A stretch of 64,000 nt of DNA, from NCBI GenBank assembly GCA_043777815.1, contig JAYWHH010000002.1, forward strand, positions 1-64,000, given 5' to 3'. Shown here in pieces: positions 1 through 9,707 of the stretch (within the stretch, counting starts at the first letter, position 1; every line of letters begins with the position of its first letter). The translations under genes were made by a program, and so were the position numbers. Under the pieces are notes generated by a model, which saw only the letters and a program-made list of their open reading frames with translations, made no database searches and was not told the origin of the DNA. Origin of the DNA: JAXMDS01 sp043777815. GTDB lineage: Bacteria; Pseudomonadota; Alphaproteobacteria; Rickettsiales; Rickettsiaceae.

Positions 1-151
1 CACGCCAGCATTAGAGAGCTTTGTCTCATCACGCCAGCATTAGAGAGCGCTGATACTTTTGCTTGAACTGTACCAAGATTGTTTGATATTATAGTTCCCG
101 CATGACCCATTCTATACTCACAATAGATTAAGATCTGCGTTCACATCAGCA
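1..151. repeat. Partial echo of the sucD 3' end
   Basis: Bases 30-113 repeat bases 218-301 inside sucD with one visible mismatch over 84 bases. An 18-base core (on minus, CTCTCTAATGCTGGCGTG) also occurs at 1-18 and, slightly changed, at 142-159. The copies lie just downstream of sucD on its coding strand and cannot encode a protein. They are best explained as decayed tandem duplications of the gene's 3' end. Confidence 0.9.
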
Positions 152-1033
152 TTAGAGAGATTTATTTAATGCTTTTTTCATAGTGGTCCCCATATCACCA
201 GGGCTAAGAACTATACTCACGCCAGCATTAGAGAGCGCTGATACTTTTGCTTGAACTGTACCAAGATTGTTTGATATTATAGCTCCCGCATGACCCATTC
301 TCTTTCCAGCTGGGGCAGTAGCGCCAGCAATAAAACTTACAATCGGCTTTTTAACTTTATGATGTTGAATGAATTCAGCAGCTTTTTCTTCGCTATCTCC
401 ACCAATTTCTCCTATCATCAGTATTCCTTCTGTATCTGGATCATTTAAGAATAATTCTAAACAATCTATAAAGTCCATTCCTTTAATAGGATCTCCTCCT
501 ATGCCAATGCAGGTCGACTGCCCTAAGCCCTCTTGGCCTAATTGATATACCGCTTCATAAGTTAAAGTGCCTGATCTTGAAATAACGCCTATTGTACCTT
601 GTTTATGAATACTACCAGGCATAATGCCTATTTTAGATTCACCCGGGCTAATAATTCCAGGACAATTTGGGCCAATCAATCTACTTTTACTTTGTTTCAA
701 GATATTTTTTACTTCAAGCATATCTAAAACAGGAATCCCTTCTGTAATGCAAACTATAAGTTCAATTTCAGCTTCTATAGCTTCTATTATGGCTTTTTTA
801 GCAAAATTAGCCGGAACATAAATCATAGTTGCATCTATTTTAAAATAATTTTTTGCTTCAAGTATTGAATTATAAACTGGTAAATCTAAAACTTTTAGGC
901 CACCTTTAAAAGGTGTAACGCCGGCAACTATTTTGGTTCCATAATTCAAGCAATTTTCGGTATGAAATAGACCGTGCTTGCCAGTTATGCCTTGGCAAAT
1001 GACTTGAGTATTTTTATTAATAAGAATTGACAT
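152..1033 (-). CDS. sucD: Succinate-CoA ligase (ADP-forming) subunit alpha
   Basis: Alpha subunit of succinyl-CoA synthetase, which makes ATP from succinyl-CoA in the TCA cycle as a complex with SucC. The 293 residues match the family length. The N-terminal CoA-binding region reads GITGKHGLFHT at about 15-25. The phosphohistidine motif GHAGAI places the catalytic His near residue 248. It follows sucC on the same strand with a 56-base gap, so the two form one operon. The last residues and the stop lie at 152-159 inside a copy of the repeat motif found at 1-18, 30-47 and 218-235, read in a different frame. The native C-terminus therefore appears to have been replaced by duplicated sequence. Confidence 0.96.
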   Translation of the reverse strand: MSILINKNTQVICQGITGKHGLFHTENCLNYGTKIVAGVTPFKGGLKVLDLPVYNSILEAKNYFKIDATMIYVPANFAKKAIIEAIEAEIELIVCITEGIPVLDMLEVKNILKQSKSRLIGPNCPGIISPGESKIGIMPGSIHKQGTIGVISRSGTLTYEAVYQLGQEGLGQSTCIGIGGDPIKGMDFIDCLELFLNDPDTEGILMIGEIGGDSEEKAAEFIQHHKVKKPIVSFIAGATAPAGKRMGHAGAIISNNLGTVQAKVSALSNAGVSIVLSPGDMGTTMKKALNKSL

Positions 1034-1040
1034 AAATTTA

Positions 1041-1090
1041 TTTGATTAATTAGTGACGGTTGTTTGATTAATTAGTGAAGGTTGCTTAAT
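1041..1090. repeat. 22-base tandem repeat between sucC and sucD
   Basis: TTTGATTAATTAGTGA(C/A)GGTTG occurs at 1041-1062 and 1063-1084, followed by a partial third unit running into the sucC stop codon. One base differs between the two full copies. Confidence 0.85.
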
Positions 1091-2226
1091 TAGGATTTAA
1101 TTATCAGTTCAGCAGCTTGATTCAAAGTTTTTGCGAATATAAGATTGAGATTTGATTTCTCTAACATTTCGAGAGCAATACTTGCGTTTGTGCCTTGTAA
1201 CCTTACTACAATCGGCATGCTAATTTGCAATTTATTTATAGCGGAAATAATTCCCTCAGCAATCAAGTCACATTTTACAATACCGCCAAAAATATTTATC
1301 AGAATTTTTTCTACATTTTTATCGCTAACTATTATTTCTATAGCTTTTACAAAAGCGTCCTCTGTAACATTTCCGCCTACATCTAAAAAATTTGCTGGTT
1401 GGCCGCCATAATTTTTAATAATATCCATAGTCGCTAATGCCAAACCAGCTCCGTTAACTATGCACCCTATATTGCCATTCATACGTACATAGCTCAAATT
1501 TGACTTAGCTGCAGCCAGCTCTGTTGCTTCATATTGAGTTACATCTTTTAAGTTAACAATCTTAGGTTGCCTAAAAAGACCATTATCATCAAAAGTGATT
1601 TTCGTATCTAAAACTATAAACTCATGTTGATCATTTAATATCAATGGATTAATTTCAATTTGAGTAATATCAAAACTTTTAATAGCATTCCATAGTCCAC
1701 TTAAAATTCCCTGAATAAAGAAAAAATTCTTAGTTTCTAATTTTAGACTTTTGATAACATGAAAAACATGATAATCCTGTAATCCAGCAAACCAATTGAT
1801 CTTAATAGAATCAATTTTTTGACCTTCTACATCTATACCACCCATACTTCCAGATAAAATAACAATGCTATCAAGTGAACGATCCAAATTCATACTTAAA
1901 TACATCTCTCTTTCAATTTCGCTAAATGATTCTATATATAAATGATTAATTTTTTGTCCATTGGGGCCATTTTGATTGGTAACTAAGGTTGTATCTAATA
2001 GTTTAAAACAAGCTTGTCTTACCCCCTCTTTAGTTTTGCAGATTATAATCCCCCCTGCCTTACCTCGTCCACCTGAGTACACTTGTGCTTTTACTACATA
2101 TTTTTTCCAATTGTATTTATCTAATTCTTTTTCTAAGTCATTAAGGTTTGATATTAAAAATCCTGGGCTGGTTCGAATACCATAATTACGCAAAATATCC
2201 TTGGCTTGATATTCATGAATATACAT
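1090..2226 (-). CDS. sucC: Succinate-CoA ligase (ADP-forming) subunit beta
   Basis: Beta subunit of succinyl-CoA synthetase, with an N-terminal ATP-grasp fold and a C-terminal CoA-ligase domain. The ATG at 2226 gives 378 residues beginning MYIHEYQAKDIL, the classical SucC start. A GTG four codons upstream (2238) is possible but less likely. IEINPLILND in the ATP-grasp domain and GTNASIALEML near the C-terminus are family signatures. It sits upstream of sucD in the usual sucCD order. Nothing in the sequence suggests loss of function. Confidence 0.96.
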   Translation of the reverse strand: MYIHEYQAKDILRNYGIRTSPGFLISNLNDLEKELDKYNWKKYVVKAQVYSGGRGKAGGIIICKTKEGVRQACFKLLDTTLVTNQNGPNGQKINHLYIESFSEIEREMYLSMNLDRSLDSIVILSGSMGGIDVEGQKIDSIKINWFAGLQDYHVFHVIKSLKLETKNFFFIQGILSGLWNAIKSFDITQIEINPLILNDQHEFIVLDTKITFDDNGLFRQPKIVNLKDVTQYEATELAAAKSNLSYVRMNGNIGCIVNGAGLALATMDIIKNYGGQPANFLDVGGNVTEDAFVKAIEIIVSDKNVEKILINIFGGIVKCDLIAEGIISAINKLQISMPIVVRLQGTNASIALEMLEKSNLNLIFAKTLNQAAELIIKS

Positions 2227-2438
2227 TATTTTAGACACTTAAATCTTATGTAAAATATTATAATGTTAGAAGATCAGGAGATGTAGTTGTGAAATTTAAA
2301 TTTCAACCTTTAGTGAAATGAAGTTGTAATATAGTCAGAATTTATAAATTATAGTGTCATAAGAGTATAAAGATTTTCAAAAACTTCTAAAAAACTTTAA
2401 ATGCAAAGTAAAAATCTTTTAAATAAATTTTTTTTTGT

Positions 2439-3326
2439 TCAAATAAACAATTGCTTTATTTCACATTCTCCTTGTATTACAACATGATTATTTTCATAAG
2501 ACACGCTCATTTCACCTCCGGGAAATTCTATATTTATATAGCTAAGACCATAAGTTTTATGCATAGATAACATTATTGCAGTAGCGGCACTTCCACAGGA
2601 GCCAGTAAAGCCAACTCCATTTTCATAAACTTTAGCTTTAATTAAAACTCCATCTTCTATAGTATCTTGCTTGTCATTTATGTAGATAAAGGAAAAATTG
2701 GCTTCACTAGCTAATGAAAAGCTTTCTTTTATTTTTTTAACTAAATCAATTAAATGCATTTCGTTATTCCATATAGCGCTACTATATATTCTTAATATAA
2801 TATGCTTATTGCCAATCTCAATATATTCTATGATTTCATTTTCTTGTAATGTTATGGTTTCATTTGACCATGTTGTAACTGGTATTGTTCCGGAAGTTAT
2901 AGCTTTGATCAAATAGTCAGCGCCCGGTGTAGCGCCATGTATGTATTTTGCTTTAAATACATTTTCATTTTTATAAAAACATACAGTGGTTTCTTTTGAT
3001 TGAAACTTTTGATATCCTAAAAGACCTAGGGCCCTAATTAAATTTCCACACATGTTAGCAGCGCTGTAATCCTCATTGTATATTGAGCAATGTGCGGTAA
3101 GTACAACTTCAGTCATAGTAAACCTAATAATAATCAATTGGTCAAATTTAATATTATAAAACTGTGCAAAAAAATCTGTATTAGATTGTAAAATCATAAA
3201 ATTTCCTGACTTTATAAACCAATCTTTATTAAAAACATTGTTAAGTGTATTTGAAGTTTCGTGTAAATCATCTATCACACAAGCTATAATTTTGTTGCCA
3301 GTAGCATTGCAGTAGTAAATTTCCAA
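2439..3326 (-). CDS. dapF: Diaminopimelate epimerase
   Basis: Converts LL- to meso-diaminopimelate, the cross-linking residue of peptidoglycan and precursor of lysine. The 295-residue protein is divergent but keeps both catalytic cysteines in context: AANMCGNLIRALG in the first half and GVGFTGSCGSAATA in the second. The N-terminal YCNATGNK corresponds to the usual MHGLGND region. It is a single minus-strand gene between sucCD and tlc. A role in wall synthesis fits murE, dapE and pal elsewhere in the window. The family call rests on the paired Cys motifs and the length. Confidence 0.85.
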   Translation of the reverse strand: MEIYYCNATGNKIIACVIDDLHETSNTLNNVFNKDWFIKSGNFMILQSNTDFFAQFYNIKFDQLIIIRFTMTEVVLTAHCSIYNEDYSAANMCGNLIRALGLLGYQKFQSKETTVCFYKNENVFKAKYIHGATPGADYLIKAITSGTIPVTTWSNETITLQENEIIEYIEIGNKHIILRIYSSAIWNNEMHLIDLVKKIKESFSLASEANFSFIYINDKQDTIEDGVLIKAKVYENGVGFTGSCGSAATAIMLSMHKTYGLSYINIEFPGGEMSVSYENNHVVIQGECEIKQLFI

Positions 3327-3371
3327 AATATTAAGCTAATTTAAATAAAAAATTGTACATTAAAACATCTA

Positions 3372-3440
3372 ATTATTTTTTATGATTTTATTCGATGGGG
3401 CAATTTATTTTTTATGATTATTGGATGGAGTAATGATTAT
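3372..3440. repeat. Imperfect tandem repeat downstream of tlc
   Basis: Two imperfect copies of a unit of about 32 bases, of the form TTATTTTTTATGATT..GATGG, lie just after the tlc stop codon on its coding strand. The core TTTTTTATGATT is shared. Confidence 0.6.
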
Positions 3441-3449
3441 TTAAACTAT

Positions 3450-4925
3450 CTATATTTCTAATTGAGTCAACTTATCATATTCTTTTCTAATAGAAAAGAG
3501 AGCCAAAATCCAAGCAAAACAAGTAAAAATGAAAAAAGTCATCATTAAAGGAGAAATTGATGTATAAGTAGCATTAGGCATCAATATAAAAAGAATAGAT
3601 TGTATACCGCTACTTAAAGATTTTCCCAATTTTGAACTTAACAAATCTACTGCCGCTTTTCCTTTAGTTTTAAGCTCTACATCTAAAGGTATATATAACA
3701 TTTCTCTGAAAGAATCCCATAGAGAATATTTAATTCCTTTAGATAATATGTTTTGTATACCTCCTATAAATACTGTAAAGCCAATAATTGATCCACTAAT
3801 GCCAAATATTTCTTGGTTAAATATAGTAAAAATGAAAAATACTGAACCTGTGACTAAAATTATTACAGGTGTCAATAAAGTAGTAACAAACCATCCAAAA
3901 AATCTCATCAATACACCGCCAAAGATTGTAAAGAACATAATGGCACAACCTGTCCAAATGACATAAAAACTATGATATTCAGTATTATCGCTTAATGATG
4001 GGTAGAGTTCTTTAATTTGTGAATACCATACAGCTTCAACCAAGTTCATACTAAGTCCAAAAGCAGCTGAACAAATTAGCATCATCCATAAATATTTAGA
4101 ATTAATCAAGTACCGAAAGCTTTCTTTTATACCTAATTTTGGTTTAATTTTGATTTCAAATTTGTAATTTTTAAACTTTTTACTGATTCGATGCACGCAC
4201 CAAAAAGAAATAGAAGAGCTTATTAGAATAGTTAACAAAGAAATTTGGATTAAATTTTGTTTAGAGTTATTTAAGTTAAGAAAATTATATATAAACTCAT
4301 TGGAAGATAAACTTTGCATGAAAAGACCTGCAAAGATTACGGCTGAATTGCCAAATAAAGCGCATATTCTATAAAAACGTGTGGCTTGATCTATGGTACT
4401 TATGTGATTACATATTTGCCAAAACATTAACATATAAAATATGTTAGGCCACAATTCAGAAAAAACATAAAATAATACGTAACTCCAATTTGCCATCATG
4501 ACAATAAACCATTTGCCGTGAGGATAACTTTCTACTAAATAGTTACAATTATCAGAACTTATATGTAATGCATCAAAATTTGGATATATAACATATCCAA
4601 ATGTGGCGTAAAAAACCACAAAAATACTTAAAAATATGTAAAAAACTTGATATAAAGTAAATCTATTAACTAAATTAGCATATATGATTACAAATAATCC
4701 TGCAAAAGGCGTAACGCAATACATTTTAATAAAACTTATCACTTCAACACTAATTTCAGAAATGATTATTCCATTTTTTAAAATACGCAATATGTTTTGA
4801 TTAAAAAGAATAGAAAATAGAAGTAGACTGATTGTAGCAAAAAGTGCAATTTCAGATTTAAAGATCGGAAATATAATTGCTCTCCATTTAGAAAACCGTG
4901 AGGCTTCTACAGTATTATTATCCAT
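3450..4925 (-). CDS. tlc: ATP/ADP (nucleotide) translocase, Tlc family
   Basis: Polytopic inner-membrane nucleotide transporter of the type used by Rickettsia, Chlamydia and relatives to exchange ADP for host ATP or take up other nucleotides. The ATG at 4925 gives 491 residues starting MDNNTVEASRFSKWRAIIFP, close to the usual length of about 500. Upstream in-frame sequence back to a TTG at 5057 does not resemble the family and is left out. About 12 hydrophobic segments can be followed. Family-like stretches include FGYVIYPN, ANWSYVLFYVFSELWPN and the C-terminal SLWDSFREMLYIPLD. Substrate cannot be told from sequence, since rickettsiae carry paralogs of different specificity. It is a strong marker of intracellular life. 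Confidence 0.94.
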   Translation of the reverse strand: MDNNTVEASRFSKWRAIIFPIFKSEIALFATISLLLFSILFNQNILRILKNGIIISEISVEVISFIKMYCVTPFAGLFVIIYANLVNRFTLYQVFYIFLSIFVVFYATFGYVIYPNFDALHISSDNCNYLVESYPHGKWFIVMMANWSYVLFYVFSELWPNIFYMLMFWQICNHISTIDQATRFYRICALFGNSAVIFAGLFMQSLSSNEFIYNFLNLNNSKQNLIQISLLTILISSSISFWCVHRISKKFKNYKFEIKIKPKLGIKESFRYLINSKYLWMMLICSAAFGLSMNLVEAVWYSQIKELYPSLSDNTEYHSFYVIWTGCAIMFFTIFGGVLMRFFGWFVTTLLTPVIILVTGSVFFIFTIFNQEIFGISGSIIGFTVFIGGIQNILSKGIKYSLWDSFREMLYIPLDVELKTKGKAAVDLLSSKLGKSLSSGIQSILFILMPNATYTSISPLMMTFFIFTCFAWILALFSIRKEYDKLTQLEI

Positions 4926-5115
4926 ACTTTCGATTAAAGTGTCAAGTATCAAAACTTCAGTAGATAAGTATAAATAACCTACATCTATTCCTATACTATG
5001 GTAATAAATTATACCATCTTGTGCATAGTATGTAAATAAAATGTTGAAGTTTATCAACTAAGATGTTTATTATATGAGCCAGTATATTTACTACGTAATT
5101 AAATTATCAAAATAT

Positions 5116-5151
5116 ACTCATGATCTTGATCAAACTCATGATCTTGATCAA
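5116..5151. repeat. Perfect 18-base direct repeat
   Basis: ACTCATGATCTTGATCAA occurs at 5116-5133 and 5134-5151 with no mismatch. Each copy ends in the palindrome TTGATCAA. A T-run follows on plus, but both flanking genes are on minus, so it is not placed as a terminator for them. Confidence 0.85.
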
Positions 5152-5193
5152 GCTTTTTTTGTTATGATAACAATTTATTAGATACACAATTGA

Positions 5194-6624
5194 CTAATTG
5201 TGGGTATAAAAGTTCACTATATATTTTTGTATATCAGATATAGCAATTCTTTCTTGCTGCATAGTATCTCGATGTCTTATGGTTACGGTATCAAAGTTTT
5301 GTTCATGATGATTGTCAATAGTCTCAAAGTCAACTGTAATACATAATGGAGTACCTATTTCATCATTTCTTCTATAAGCTTTTCCAACATTGCCCGTATC
5401 TTCATACTTGATTATACCAAGTCCTAGTTTTCTTAATATTTCAACGATTTTTAATGCCTTGTTAACAATTTCTGGTTTATTTTTAGCTAAAGGAATAACG
5501 GCGGCTTTTACAGGAGCCAAATGCTTAGCAAATTTTAATACGACCCTAGTTTCTCCATTTGGCAATTCTTCAACTGTATATGCACTGTCTAGAATAGCAA
5601 AGATACCTCTCTCTAAACCTGCAGATGGCTCTATTACAAATGGAATAAATTGCTTTTTAGTATTAACGTCTGTATAGTTAAACTTCATTACAGCTTCATC
5701 ATTTTTAATAACCTTGGCTTGTATATTAAAATCATCTTGACTTTTAGTATGAGATCCTAAATCAAAATCTTGTCTATTTGCTATTCCTTCTAACTCCTCA
5801 AAGCCATGTGGAAACTCATAAGTAATATCTGTAGTTGCTAGAGAATAATGTGATAGATCTTCTTTTGGCTGCGCTTTAAGTTTCAACTTATCAGAATGTA
5901 GACCTTGTTTTTGCCACCAATTTAACCTTTCTTCTACCCAATAATCAAACCAATATTGAGCATCTTTAGACTCTATAAAATATTCAAGCTCCATCTGCTC
6001 AAATTCTCTCACTCTAAAAATAAAATTACGTGGGGTAATTTCATTTCTGAAAGCTTTGCCTATTTGAGCAATTCCAAATGGTAATTTACGTGATGAAGAA
6101 TCTAAAACATGTTTAAAATTATTAAATATGCCCTGGGCTGTTTCTGGCCTTAAAAACACTTGACATTCATCTGAAATTATTGGGCCAAAATTAGTTTTAA
6201 ACATTAGATTAAAATCTCTTGGTTCTGTTAATTTACTGGAATTACATTTTGGACATTGCTTTAAATTTTTGAAATCAATTTCATCGCTTCTAAATCTAAA
6301 TTTACATGTCAAGCAATCAACCATTTCATCTGCAAAAGTATCTAAATGCCCAGAGTGTTTTAGGGCTTTGGGACTAGTAAGAATTGCTGAATCCAATCCT
6401 TCTACATCATCTCTTTTGTATACCATATCTGACCACCAGGCTTTTTTTAAATTATTCTTAAGCTCAATACCATTGGGTCCAAAATCATAAACCCCTTGAA
6501 GTCCACCGTAGTTTTCGTAACTTTGAAAAACAAATCCTCTTCTTTTACAAAGAGCAACTATATTTTTACTTCGTTCTCTCAATTCCAAGTCTGTCATGAC
6601 GTTTATAAGATTTATCTCAGCCAT
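5194..6624 (-). CDS. glyS: Glycyl-tRNA synthetase, homodimeric type
   Basis: Class II aminoacyl-tRNA synthetase charging tRNA-Gly. This is the single-chain (alpha2, archaeal/eukaryotic-like) enzyme rather than the two-subunit GlyQ/GlyS form. The ATG at 6624 gives 476 residues, and a GTG three codons upstream is an alternative. The N-terminus RRGFVFQSYENYGGLQGVYD is typical. A zinc-binding insert carries two CxxC pairs (CLTC and CPKC, about residues 104-127). Motif 2 appears as FRNEITPRNFIFRVREFEQ and motif 3 as EPSAGLERGIFAI. The C-terminal anticodon-binding domain is present. It is divergent from yihY, with a 111-base gap. Confidence 0.95.
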   Translation of the reverse strand: MAEINLINVMTDLELRERSKNIVALCKRRGFVFQSYENYGGLQGVYDFGPNGIELKNNLKKAWWSDMVYKRDDVEGLDSAILTSPKALKHSGHLDTFADEMVDCLTCKFRFRSDEIDFKNLKQCPKCNSSKLTEPRDFNLMFKTNFGPIISDECQVFLRPETAQGIFNNFKHVLDSSSRKLPFGIAQIGKAFRNEITPRNFIFRVREFEQMELEYFIESKDAQYWFDYWVEERLNWWQKQGLHSDKLKLKAQPKEDLSHYSLATTDITYEFPHGFEELEGIANRQDFDLGSHTKSQDDFNIQAKVIKNDEAVMKFNYTDVNTKKQFIPFVIEPSAGLERGIFAILDSAYTVEELPNGETRVVLKFAKHLAPVKAAVIPLAKNKPEIVNKALKIVEILRKLGLGIIKYEDTGNVGKAYRRNDEIGTPLCITVDFETIDNHHEQNFDTVTIRHRDTMQQERIAISDIQKYIVNFYTHN

Positions 6625-6735
6625 AATGCTCACAAAAAATAATTATACTTTTATTATAAGACAATGTTTTGCTCTACATAAAATCTATAAATAACAAAAA
6701 ACCAATATGATTAAGTTAAATCCAATTATATCAAA

Positions 6736-7593
6736 ATGCTAATATCAGATTTTGTTAAACAAATTTACTACCTTAATAAGCAAGCTATTATTAATCTAAT
6801 AAATCATGACGGAGTTGAGCATGCTGGTTATATGTCTTTTATAATCCTAATGTCCCTATTTCCATTTTTAATATTTTTCCTCAGTCTTAGTCATGTCTTA
6901 GGAGCTTATTATATAGGACAAAGTTTTATTCAATTATTATTAGACAATGTTCCAAATAATTTAATTATTGCAATTGACAAACAAATAAAAGAACTTTATT
7001 ATGCGCCTCCAGAAAAAGCAATGAATTTGGCGATATTTGGAATTATTTGGACATCTTCTTCTTTTATTGAATCTATCCGAACTATATTAAATAGAATTTA
7101 CCAAGTTTCTTATCCATCATATATATGGAGAAGATTTTTAAGCATTATACAATTCTTTTTTATTACAATTTCAATTTTTTGTTTAATGATGATTTGGATA
7201 ACTGGGACTATAAGTCTTTATGCAATTCCAGAATTAGCTGTTTTGATAAACAAAATACCATACTATGGAAATTATGCCATAGTTATCAATTACATTGCAG
7301 CTGGATTAATTTTATTTATGTTCGTAAATATTTTTTACTGTATGGTTCCCAATACTAGCGTTAAATTAAAAACTGTACTGCCGGGCTCATTATTAACTGT
7401 AGTTTTATGGCTAAGTTCTGCTGATATTATGTCAAAATATATCTCATACTACACACAATTGAATTTAGTTTATGGTTCCGTTGGAAGTGTTGTGGTGGTG
7501 CTGATGTTTTTTTATGTTGTCAGTATAGTATTTATATATGGAGCGGAATTAAATTTTTTAATTGCCACAAAAAAACTATCAAAGATTAAATAA
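6736..7593 (+). CDS. YihY/BrkB family inner-membrane protein
   Basis: Membrane protein of the YihY/UPF0761 (formerly 'ribonuclease BN-like') family, whose function is unknown. The 285 residues carry about six hydrophobic segments. The family pattern includes GYMSFIILMSLFPFLIFFLS near the N-terminus and SVKLKTVLPGSLLTVVLW followed by YGSVGSVVVVLMFFYVVSI near the C-terminus. The next gene, an EamA permease, starts 12 bases downstream, so co-transcription is likely. Confidence 0.88.
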   Translation: MLISDFVKQIYYLNKQAIINLINHDGVEHAGYMSFIILMSLFPFLIFFLSLSHVLGAYYIGQSFIQLLLDNVPNNLIIAIDKQIKELYYAPPEKAMNLAIFGIIWTSSSFIESIRTILNRIYQVSYPSYIWRRFLSIIQFFFITISIFCLMMIWITGTISLYAIPELAVLINKIPYYGNYAIVINYIAAGLILFMFVNIFYCMVPNTSVKLKTVLPGSLLTVVLWLSSADIMSKYISYYTQLNLVYGSVGSVVVVLMFFYVVSIVFIYGAELNFLIATKKLSKIK

Positions 7594-7605
7594 AAAATTA
7601 AAATT

Positions 7606-8538
7606 ATGGAAATAAATCTTAGGCAAAAATTTACTAGCATTTTCTTCGTTATTCTTGGTTGTGTTTTGGTTGGCAGTGGGCCAATAATCATAAAATTATA
7701 TGATATCAAAAATCCATTCATGGTGGTTTATTACAGAATGTATATAGCTTCCGCTGTATTATTTGGTTACTGCATAATAACTAAAACCAAAATTAAAATA
7801 TCTAAAAATCAAAATATGCTAGCTTTAGTTACTGGATTATTTTTAGCTATAGATTTAAGTTTGTATTATAGTGCTATGAAATATGCACCAATATCCAACG
7901 TCAGCCTAATAGGAAACTTGAGTCCAATTTTTGTTGTAGGTATAACGTGGTTAATTTTTAAACAAAAACCTAATAAATCTGTAATTTTTGGTATATTTGG
8001 AGCAGTTGTTGGTTTGGTTGTTTTAATTGGCTTTGATAGATCTCAAGACTCTCTACTAGGAAATTTTATAGCTTTAGCTGCAGCATTTTTTTATGGCATA
8101 TATTTTCTTTATTTAGCACAAATGATCAAGGGCATAGGGCCGCTTCTAACTAATTTATATATCACTTTTTACTGTTCTTCTTTCTGTTTATTTTTCTTAT
8201 TAATTGATAACTTAAGAACTAGTGACGAGTTAACTCAAGCAACTGGAATAATAGATTTTTTCTGGAAATTTCAAGCTATATTGATGCCATCAGGCTTACA
8301 TCTTATTGGCTTAATTTTAAATAGCTTTTGTGCTCAAATTATAGGTCAAACTTTAGTATTAAGAGGTTTAAAAAATTTAACTCCAAGTTTTGGATCTATG
8401 TTGACTTTGTTTGAGCCGGTTGCAACCACAGTTCTATGTTCTGTGATATTATTTGATTCTATTTCTAGCTTACAATTAATCGGTGGCTCAATTATTTTGT
8501 TAAGCATCCTTGCTGTAAGCATGGATCCTAAGGCATAA
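7606..8538 (+). CDS. EamA/DMT-superfamily permease
   Basis: Integral membrane transporter of the drug/metabolite superfamily with two EamA repeats and about ten predicted helices in 310 residues. Such proteins in Rickettsiales include S-adenosylmethionine and amino-acid-derivative carriers, but the substrate cannot be read from this sequence. Characteristic EamA elements are YYSAMKYAPISNVSLIGNLSP, with the first helices, and SFGSMLTLFEPVATTVL before the last helices. It is 12 bases downstream of the yihY-family gene and convergent with ccmC. Confidence 0.88.
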   Translation: MEINLRQKFTSIFFVILGCVLVGSGPIIIKLYDIKNPFMVVYYRMYIASAVLFGYCIITKTKIKISKNQNMLALVTGLFLAIDLSLYYSAMKYAPISNVSLIGNLSPIFVVGITWLIFKQKPNKSVIFGIFGAVVGLVVLIGFDRSQDSLLGNFIALAAAFFYGIYFLYLAQMIKGIGPLLTNLYITFYCSSFCLFFLLIDNLRTSDELTQATGIIDFFWKFQAILMPSGLHLIGLILNSFCAQIIGQTLVLRGLKNLTPSFGSMLTLFEPVATTVLCSVILFDSISSLQLIGGSIILLSILAVSMDPKA

Positions 8539-8613
8539 AATAAAATTTCAACATTTTTCCCCAGGCCATTTCTAATCACAAAAAAATTTAAAATTTTCCT
8601 AAATAAGATTTGC

Positions 8614-9360
8614 TTAAATAAAATTTTTTAAGTTTTTGGTTTTTTTATCTTGTAAGGCTTTATGATTAACAACATTAACGTATAGCTCCATAGCAAAAAT
8701 TATCAACGCATAACAAGTAAAAAAGCTGAATGAGTAAATTAATGGCTTAAGAAACGCTGGATCAATTTTCATATCATTTGAATTATTTAGAAGACTAGAT
8801 TTTTGATGTAATGTATTCCACCAATATACAGAAAACTTGATTATTGGTAGATTTATGGCGCCAATGATTGTAATCACGCAAAAAACTTCTTGTACTAAAA
8901 ATTTATTTTTTACCGAATTAATCAACATATATTGCGACCAAATAAATAAAAACAGTATCATCATAGAAGTTAATCTGGCGTCCCAAATCCAATATGTTCC
9001 CCAGGTAGCTTTTCCCCAAATGCTTCCAGTAATTATAGATAAACTTATAAAAATAACTTCAAGCTTTACAAGACTAATGCTCATTAAGTATGTAATTTTA
9101 CTACCATAATACATAGTGATTATTGACATTAAAAACATGATTGCATATATAGCTATCGACATAATTGATAACGGAACATGTATGTATAACATTTTTATCA
9201 TTGATCCTTGCTGATAATCATCTGGAGCATTTATCATAAAAAAGATAAATAATGAAAAAGTTAATACTAAAATAGTTCCAAAAATCTTAACTAATTGCTC
9301 AATATTATTGATTAAAATTTTGAATACCCAATATTGAAATGATGAAATTATACGTTTCAT
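8614..9360 (-). CDS. ccmC: Heme exporter/delivery protein CcmC
   Basis: Inner-membrane protein that presents heme to CcmE for cytochrome c maturation. The 248 residues contain about six transmembrane segments. The tryptophan-rich WWD-type motif is WGTYWIWDARLTS, and conserved histidines flank it in HVPLSIMSIA and WWNTLHQKSS. Length matches the family. The stop of the upstream cyaY-like gene lies two bases before this ATG, so the two are co-transcribed. Other ccm genes are not in the window; Rickettsiales commonly scatter them. Confidence 0.94.
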   Translation of the reverse strand: MKRIISSFQYWVFKILINNIEQLVKIFGTILVLTFSLFIFFMINAPDDYQQGSMIKMLYIHVPLSIMSIAIYAIMFLMSIITMYYGSKITYLMSISLVKLEVIFISLSIITGSIWGKATWGTYWIWDARLTSMMILFLFIWSQYMLINSVKNKFLVQEVFCVITIIGAINLPIIKFSVYWWNTLHQKSSLLNNSNDMKIDPAFLKPLIYSFSFFTCYALIIFAMELYVNVVNHKALQDKKTKNLKNFI

Positions 9361-9362
9361 AG

Positions 9363-9707
9363 TTAAAATAAAATCTTTATATTTTGTGAATTAACTTCAG
9401 ATTCAATAAGCATATCCAATTCTTGGGTTAATAAGTTAGATAAAGATCGATTTAATTTAGAGGTATCTTGAAGATGAAAATGATTTTCATCTAGTCTGAC
9501 TAATTTAAATTTGCTAGCTCCTGAAATAGGGGAGGAATACCAGATTTGATCTATTATACGTTTTAATATTATTAGAAATTCGTGTTTTTGTTTCAAAATG
9601 ATAATACTCTCTCCATTGTAATCAATTTCATAATCTTTATTTTTGGATTCCAATAAATTTAATAAGACATTAAGTGACAATTCTAAAGGATTTATGCGGT
9701 GATTCAT
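9363..9707 (-). CDS. cyaY: Frataxin/CyaY-like iron-binding protein
   Basis: The 114-residue soluble protein matches the frataxin fold. Its key run is QIWYSSPISGASKF at about 54-67, equivalent to QIWLSSPVSGP in rickettsial and mitochondrial frataxins. An N-terminal helix and the strand YEIDYNGESIIIL precede it. Frataxins bind iron and tune Fe-S cluster assembly. It is tightly coupled to ccmC, which links two iron/heme functions. The acidic ridge is weak here, with a Lys/Asn-rich N-terminus, so the iron-binding role is inferred from the fold. Confidence 0.75.
   Translation of the reverse strand: MNHRINPLELSLNVLLNLLESKNKDYEIDYNGESIIILKQKHEFLIILKRIIDQIWYSSPISGASKFKLVRLDENHFHLQDTSKLNRSLSNLLTQELDMLIESEVNSQNIKILF

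Noticed and set aside
4926..5057. N-terminal extension of the nucleotide translocase from a TTG start
   Set aside because: The 44 extra residues lack family similarity, and an ATG at 4925 gives the typical start and length.
5116..5160. Palindromic repeat plus T-run as a terminator
   Set aside because: It is oriented for plus-strand transcription, but both neighbours are on minus and no plus-strand gene precedes it.
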